The notes under the pieces: generated by a model
Database searches by the model: none
What the model saw: the letters and a program-made list of their open reading frames with translations, nothing else
What the model was told of the DNA's origin: nothing
Part shown: positions 7,163 through 10,784 of the stretch, piece after piece
Layout of the letters: the number at the start of each line of letters is the position of its first letter
Position numbering within the stretch: position 1 is the first letter of the stretch
Translations under genes and position numbers: made by a program
Assembly (NCBI GenBank): GCA_045599805.1
Contig: JAZRWQ010000082.1
Span: 1-10,784 of the forward strand
Reading direction: 5' to 3'
Length of the DNA: 10,784 bases
Source of the DNA: JAZRWQ01 sp045599805
GTDB lineage: Bacteria > Bacillota > Clostridia > Oscillospirales > UMGS1783

Positions 7163-7192
7163 TTGACAGATAATATAAAGCTGTAATATCAT
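7163..7192 (+). promoter_or_regulatory. Candidate proximal promoter of the acyltransferase/two-component operon
   Basis: A perfect -35 TTGACA (7163-7168) lies 18 nt before TATCAT (7187-7192, five of six). Transcription would start near 7199, about 23 nt before the ATG at 7222. A CGGAGG ribosome site (7211-7216) follows with 5 nt spacing. This is the better of the two plus-strand candidates by -35 quality. Both could be used in tandem. Confidence 0.55.
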
Positions 7193-7221
7193 AAAAACAT
7201 AATGTATATCCGGAGGCAACT

Positions 7222-8439
7222 ATGCAAAAAGAGTATGTAAAACCCAACGGCGCGGTATACTGCCTTGCGCAGGCTTTGGGGTTTTTTATGTCAACATTCG
7301 TTTTTCACAAAAAAACGGTAAGAAATGAAATAAAGGGCGTTAAGGGCGCCTACGTTATTATAGCCAACCACGAGGCACAGCTTGACGCGGCAAACCTTAT
7401 CTGCGCCACCCGCCGCCGCATGACCTTTGTGGCAAGCAATTCCTTTTACGAATCCCTTTCCCGTCCCGTGCACTTCCTTTTGAAAAAGCTTGCCGTTATT
7501 CCCAAACAGCAGTTTCAAACCTCTCTCAACGAAATGAAAAAGATAAAGGCGGTTACCGATTCGGGCAATCCGCTTGTAATATATCCGGCAGGGCTTATGT
7601 GTGAGGACGGCCTGTCCACGCCCATTCCCCGCGGCACCTACAAGTTTTTGAAGTGGCTGGGCGTTGACGTTTACGCCGCGCGCACCGCCGGCACCTATTT
7701 TGCACAGCCCAAATGGGCAAAAAAGATGCGCCCGGGCAGAACCTATATGGATATATACAAGCTTATGAGTGCGGATGAGGCAAAAAATCTCTCCCTTGAG
7801 GAAATAGAGGAAAAGGTAAATGGCGCGCTTTTGTTTGACGCTTACCGCGAGCAGGAAAAGTACCTTTGCCGCTACTCACAAAATGAAAATATCGAGGGGC
7901 TGCAGAACGTGCTGTATATGTGCCCCAACTGCGAAAAGGAATTTTCCGTTAAGATAAAGGACAAAAGCAGTATCTACTGCACCGAATGCGGCTACGAGGA
8001 AAAGAGCGACGGCTACGCATTTTTGCATCACATAGGCGCGATAGGCAAGGAATTGAGATACGTTTCCGACTGGAGCAGGCAGATATTCAAAAAGGTGAAG
8101 GAGGATATAAAGAACGCCCCCGATACCGTGCTTGACCTTAAAACCAAAATACATATAATAGACCATGCGCGCCACCGCTTTTATGAGGCAGGCAGCGGCA
8201 TTTTAAGTATTTCGCAAAAGCTCATATCTTTAAAGGGCGAGATAAACGGTGCGTCCCTTGACGTAAACGCCGCCACGGCAAGCTATCCCACCCTTCCATT
8301 CGGGCCCGGCAGATATATAGAGCTGCAGATAAAGGATAAGATATACCGCTGTGTGCCGGAGGACGGCAGGCAGGTAATGAAATTCATAAACCATATAAAA
8401 GCTTTTTACGAACTGAAATTCTCAAACGGAGATAAGTAA
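7222..8439 (+). CDS. PlsC-like 1-acyl-glycerol-3-phosphate acyltransferase with zinc ribbon and extra C-terminal domain
   Basis: This 405-residue protein has an N-terminal glycerolipid acyltransferase domain with the catalytic HX4D box NHEAQLD (His50, Asp55) after a short hydrophobic segment (about 11-28). A second conserved-looking block is VIPKQQFQ (92-99). The third is YPAGL (121-125), where the glutamate usual in the family's PEG motif is alanine. Residues 230-260 form a four-cysteine zinc ribbon: Cys234, Cys237, Cys253, Cys256 (two CxxC pairs 15 residues apart). The remaining 145 residues have predicted strand-rich character and no motif I recognise. Typical PlsC is about 200-250 residues, so the C-terminal half is an addition. 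The family transfers acyl chains to lysophosphatidate at the membrane; the real substrate here is unknown. Its stop shares a base with the kinase start (TAATG), so it is co-transcribed with the two-component genes. Confidence 0.82.
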   Translation: MQKEYVKPNGAVYCLAQALGFFMSTFVFHKKTVRNEIKGVKGAYVIIANHEAQLDAANLICATRRRMTFVASNSFYESLSRPVHFLLKKLAVIPKQQFQTSLNEMKKIKAVTDSGNPLVIYPAGLMCEDGLSTPIPRGTYKFLKWLGVDVYAARTAGTYFAQPKWAKKMRPGRTYMDIYKLMSADEAKNLSLEEIEEKVNGALLFDAYREQEKYLCRYSQNENIEGLQNVLYMCPNCEKEFSVKIKDKSSIYCTECGYEEKSDGYAFLHHIGAIGKELRYVSDWSRQIFKKVKEDIKNAPDTVLDLKTKIHIIDHARHRFYEAGSGILSISQKLISLKGEINGASLDVNAATASYPTLPFGPGRYIELQIKDKIYRCVPEDGRQVMKFINHIKAFYELKFSNGDK

Positions 8440-9890
8440 TGCAAAAAACAGTACACGTAAAACAGAATAACTCTCCCCTGTCGCCGGTGCGCAAGGCGCT
8501 TTATGCGCTGGGGATTATCGTAATGGTATTTTTATTTCTTTTGTGTATGCACTTTGCCGTATACACGCACATTTACTCCGGCTCCGCCTCATTTGCAAAC
8601 TCGCTTGTAAACTTTATAGGACTTTTGTTTTTGCTTTTGCTTTTCATCTTCTGCATGATAAGCGGTTTTGAAAACGGCCCGAAAAACTGGATATTCGACT
8701 TTATGGTGTTCTACACCTATATTTATCTTACCGTAAGCCTTATGGCGCTGATGCTGGACGGCATAGTGCGCTTTATCCCGCTAAACTATGCTCTGTATAC
8801 CTTTACCTATGCCGGCGCATCCGTTTACTGGCTTCTTTTCTGGTTTTATCAGAAGGAGGTCGATGTAAGCAATTCCACACGCAGATTTTTCAACGTGATA
8901 GTTTATGTCCTTGCCGCCGCATACATACTGGCTTCGATACTCAACGTTAAAACCGGCATGATGTTTACGATAGAGCAGCATAACGGCAGAATAAAATACA
9001 CTATCCCCGACATTTTCTCGATCGTAATGACGCTGCTGACCCTGGGCTTCTACGCCTTGAGAATACTTACGGCAAGATGCCCCAGGAAAAAGAAATGGTC
9101 GCTTGCAAGCTACGTTCTTATTCCGGCATTGCTCGTTCCCACGTCATTCCTTATAGACAGGATTTCACCGGGACTTATGATAGACTCTCTGTCCGGCATA
9201 GCCTACGTGCTTACCCTTTACATTATCTTTTTCAACATACATCTTGAACAGAAGAATGAGCTTATCCGACAGAACGCAAGAGAGACCGAGCTTAAAACGG
9301 CAACAATGCTTTCGCAGATACAGCCCCACTTTATATACAATTCGCTTGCGACGATAAGCCATCTGTGCAAAAAGGATCCTATGCTTGCAAAAGAGGCTAC
9401 CGATAAGTTTGCCGACTATCTGCGCATGAATCTCGATGCGCCGGACAGCGAGCACCTTATCCCGTTCAGTAAGGAGCTTGAGCATATACGCACCTATCTG
9501 TGGCTTGAAAAGCTGCGCTTCGGCGACAGCTTAAACGTTGAATACGACATACAGTTCACCGACTTTCTCATTCCGTCGCTTACGGTACAGCCGCTTGTGG
9601 AAAACGCCGTAAAGCACGGCATACGCGGCGTTGAGGGCGGCGGCACCGTAACCGTTTCGACAAAAAAGCTTACAAGCGGAGTTCGCATAACCGTTTCGGA
9701 TGACGGCGCGGGCTTTGATATATCACTCAAAAAGCAGGACGGCAAAAACCACGTAGGGCTTGAAAACGTTACCATGCGCCTTAAAAACCTGTGTAACGGT
9801 ATACTTACGGTAAAAAGCCGCATAGGCAAGGGCACTGCCTGCAATATACTTATACCGATGGAGGGAGAAAATGAACGTAATACTCGTTGA
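8439..9890 (+). CDS. Multi-pass membrane sensor histidine kinase, LytS/His_kinase (PF06580) type
   Basis: This is a 483-residue kinase. The N-terminal half has about eight hydrophobic segments (roughly 21-41, 55-76, 87-107, 118-137, 151-169, 190-210, 221-239, 250-267) with no large extracytoplasmic domain. Its pattern, including TGMMFTIEQHNGR (172-184), recalls the 7TM sensor regions of clostridial kinases and GGDEF proteins. A short helical linker (268-292) leads to the phosphoacceptor His297 in QIQPHFIYNSL (293-303). The ATPase domain has QPLVENAVKHGI (384-395, Asn389), DDGAGFD (421-427) and GLENVTMRL (440-448). It should autophosphorylate and pass phosphate to the response regulator encoded next, whose start lies 20 nt inside this gene. 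GGAG lies 7 nt before the ATG. The stimulus is unknown; membrane state is a guess from the linked acyltransferase. Confidence 0.92.
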   Translation: MQKTVHVKQNNSPLSPVRKALYALGIIVMVFLFLLCMHFAVYTHIYSGSASFANSLVNFIGLLFLLLLFIFCMISGFENGPKNWIFDFMVFYTYIYLTVSLMALMLDGIVRFIPLNYALYTFTYAGASVYWLLFWFYQKEVDVSNSTRRFFNVIVYVLAAAYILASILNVKTGMMFTIEQHNGRIKYTIPDIFSIVMTLLTLGFYALRILTARCPRKKKWSLASYVLIPALLVPTSFLIDRISPGLMIDSLSGIAYVLTLYIIFFNIHLEQKNELIRQNARETELKTATMLSQIQPHFIYNSLATISHLCKKDPMLAKEATDKFADYLRMNLDAPDSEHLIPFSKELEHIRTYLWLEKLRFGDSLNVEYDIQFTDFLIPSLTVQPLVENAVKHGIRGVEGGGTVTVSTKKLTSGVRITVSDDGAGFDISLKKQDGKNHVGLENVTMRLKNLCNGILTVKSRIGKGTACNILIPMEGENERNTR

Positions 9891-10656
9891 TGATGAACCC
9901 TATATCCTCGAAGAGCTGCATGACACCGTTTACTCTCTTTTGCCAAACGCAAATATACGTGACTTCGGCAGCGCAGCCGATGCCCTTGATTTTGCGTATT
10001 ACACGCCCATAGACATTGCTTTTCTCGATATAAACATGATAGGCACCGATGGCATAGCCCTTGCTAAAAGACTGCAGAAACGGTATCCCAAAATAAACAT
10101 AATATTCACAACGGGCTACAGCGAATATACGGGCGATGCCCTTGACTTATTCTGCAGCGCGTATATTTTAAAGCCGGTAACCTCCGAAAAGGTTTCGCGC
10201 GCGCTCCAGAATCTGCGACATCCGATAAACGCCGATGCTAAGGTAAGCATAACCTGCTTCGGCGGATTTGAGGTTTACCTGCACGGCAAGCCGATAAACT
10301 TCCGCTACACCAAAACAATGGAGCTTTTTGCCTGCCTTGTTGACCGTAACGGCGCCGACTGCACAACACGCGAGCTTATGGCGATGCTTTTTGAGGACAG
10401 CGATAAGCCCTCATACTTTGATAATATCAGAGTGGATCTTCTTAACACCTTCCGCGAAACGGACTGTGCCGATGTCATCCGGCAGGGCTGGGGCAAGCTT
10501 GGCATAAACCGCGACAAGGTACAGTGCGATTATTTTGATTATCTCGACGGCAAACGCCGCGACATTGCAGGCACCTACATGCCCGAATATGCCTTCGCCG
10601 AATACACGCGGGGCGTACTCGAAACGGGTACCCCCCCCCGAAAAATTAACAAATAA
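9871..10656 (+). CDS. Response regulator: receiver domain plus SARP-like winged-helix output domain
   Basis: Of 261 residues, 1 to about 117 form a receiver domain. It has the acidic pair Asp7-Asp8 in LVDDEPYIL (5-13), phosphoacceptor Asp53 in FLDINMIGTDG (51-61), the switch Thr80, and Lys101-Pro102. Residues about 125-230 resemble the OmpR/SARP-type DNA-binding fold: ITCFGGFEVYLHGKPI (127-142), a recognition region around 165-195 (TRELMAMLF, then NIRVDLLNTF), and DYFDYLDG (220-227). This output is unlike the LytTR domain that LytS-type kinases usually pair with. No full bacterial transcriptional activator domain follows. The start has GGAGGGAG within the 3' end of the kinase gene, and the 20-nt overlap implies tight coupling. 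The final residues ETGTPPRKINK are encoded by and after a nine-C run and may be variable. Targets are unknown; autoregulation of the operon is plausible. Confidence 0.9.
   Translation: MNVILVDDEPYILEELHDTVYSLLPNANIRDFGSAADALDFAYYTPIDIAFLDINMIGTDGIALAKRLQKRYPKINIIFTTGYSEYTGDALDLFCSAYILKPVTSEKVSRALQNLRHPINADAKVSITCFGGFEVYLHGKPINFRYTKTMELFACLVDRNGADCTTRELMAMLFEDSDKPSYFDNIRVDLLNTFRETDCADVIRQGWGKLGINRDKVQCDYFDYLDGKRRDIAGTYMPEYAFAEYTRGVLETGTPPRKINK
10631..10639 (+). repeat. Homopolymeric tract of nine C near the 3' end of the response regulator gene
   Basis: Nine consecutive C lie in the codons for Thr-Pro-Pro-Arg, five codons before the stop. Changing the run by one base moves the end only slightly. 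Ten C would end the protein Pro-Lys-Asn-stop. Eight C would add a few residues and stop in the AT-rich DNA downstream. It is the longest C or G homopolymer I noticed in the window. It may be a slippage site or a sequencing uncertainty. Confidence 0.9.
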
Positions 10657-10784
10657 TGGTATATTAAACCAATAAATTCCAAACAGTATTGCGTACTTTT
10701 TTAAATTTTTATGAATTCCCCGAAATTTGTATTTATCTGTGGTGCTTTTGTGAGGAATCGGGTGGTATTATTGTTATGTAAAAG
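10657..10784. other. AT-rich non-coding tail of the window
   Basis: Apart from the weak hairpin, no gene is visible. The only late ATG near the right edge is followed directly by TAA. Codon texture changes sharply from the GC-balanced coding DNA to AT-rich sequence right after the C tract, as also seen in the 7053-7221 intergenic region. It most likely holds the operon end and the upstream region of the next gene. Confidence 0.6.
10681..10702 (+). terminator. Weak hairpin followed by T run, possible terminator of the two-component operon
   Basis: AGTA (10685-10688) can pair with TACT (10694-10697) across a 5-nt loop. The pairing extends through one mismatch to flanking A and T bases, and six T follow (10697-10702). 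The stem is short and poor in GC, so it would be a weak Rho-independent terminator at best. It lies 25 nt after the response regulator stop. Confidence 0.25.

Noticed and set aside
7171..7205. Repeated TAATAT / ATAAT blocks upstream of the acyltransferase gene as SARP direct-repeat operators
   Set aside because: Repeat starts are spaced 13 and 16 nt without a regular phase, and such AT words are expected by chance in this composition.
7053..7221. T-box or riboswitch in the divergent intergenic region
   Set aside because: The region is only 169 bp, shared by two divergent promoters, very AT-rich, and shows no T-box consensus or strong multi-stem structure.
8781..9485. Minus-strand open frames opposite the kinase gene
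   Set aside because: Short, motif-free translations antisense to a clear histidine kinase, with no promoter or ribosome site.
10719..10762. CCCGA ... TCGGG inverted repeat as a terminator or attachment site
   Set aside because: Arms are only 5 bp with a loop of more than 30 nt and no T run follows. Not distinguishable from chance.

Overview
The window reads as chromosomal DNA of a Bacillota (Firmicutes) bacterium, most likely an anaerobic Clostridia of the gut type. The evidence is a YerC-like TrpR-family regulator, a HisZ-dependent short-form HisG, strong GGAG-type ribosome binding sites before most genes, AT-rich intergenic DNA, and a LytS-type kinase paired with a SARP-type response regulator. 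The lineage is inferred from gene content. No rRNA or species marker is present. I see no tRNA, rRNA, CRISPR array, insertion sequence or phage gene.

Left part (1-7052, minus strand): one compact histidine biosynthesis operon read right to left, in the order yerC-like regulator, hisZ-hisG fusion, hisD, hisC, hisB, hisH, hisA, hisF, hisI (cut by the left edge). Junctions are overlaps of 1 to 8 nt or gaps of 1 to 9 nt, so the genes are almost certainly co-transcribed and largely translationally coupled. Together they cover ATP plus PRPP to histidine except for two steps: phosphoribosyl-ATP pyrophosphohydrolase (HisE, possibly beyond the left edge) and histidinol-phosphate phosphatase (none here; HisB is the dehydratase alone). 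Two points stand out. HisZ and HisG are one 514-residue polypeptide. The first gene of the operon is a TrpR-like DNA-binding protein, and the promoter in front of it holds a 26-bp imperfect palindrome spanning the -10 box and the spacer. The predicted leader is only about 27 nt, too short for a T-box or a peptide attenuator, so repressor control is the simplest model.

Middle (7053-7221): a divergent AT-rich intergenic region. It holds the his promoter and operator on the minus strand and two plausible tandem sigma-A promoters on the plus strand.

Right part (7222-10656, plus strand): a three-gene operon. It encodes a PlsC-like acyltransferase with an embedded four-cysteine zinc ribbon and an extra C-terminal domain, a multi-pass membrane histidine kinase of the LytS/His_kinase type, and a response regulator with a SARP-like winged-helix output domain. 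The genes overlap by 1 and 20 nt. This couples a probable membrane-lipid enzyme to a membrane-sensing two-component system, and its biological role is not evident from sequence. A run of nine C sits in the last codons of the response regulator. The remaining 128 bases are AT-rich, with no convincing gene and only a weak terminator-like hairpin.
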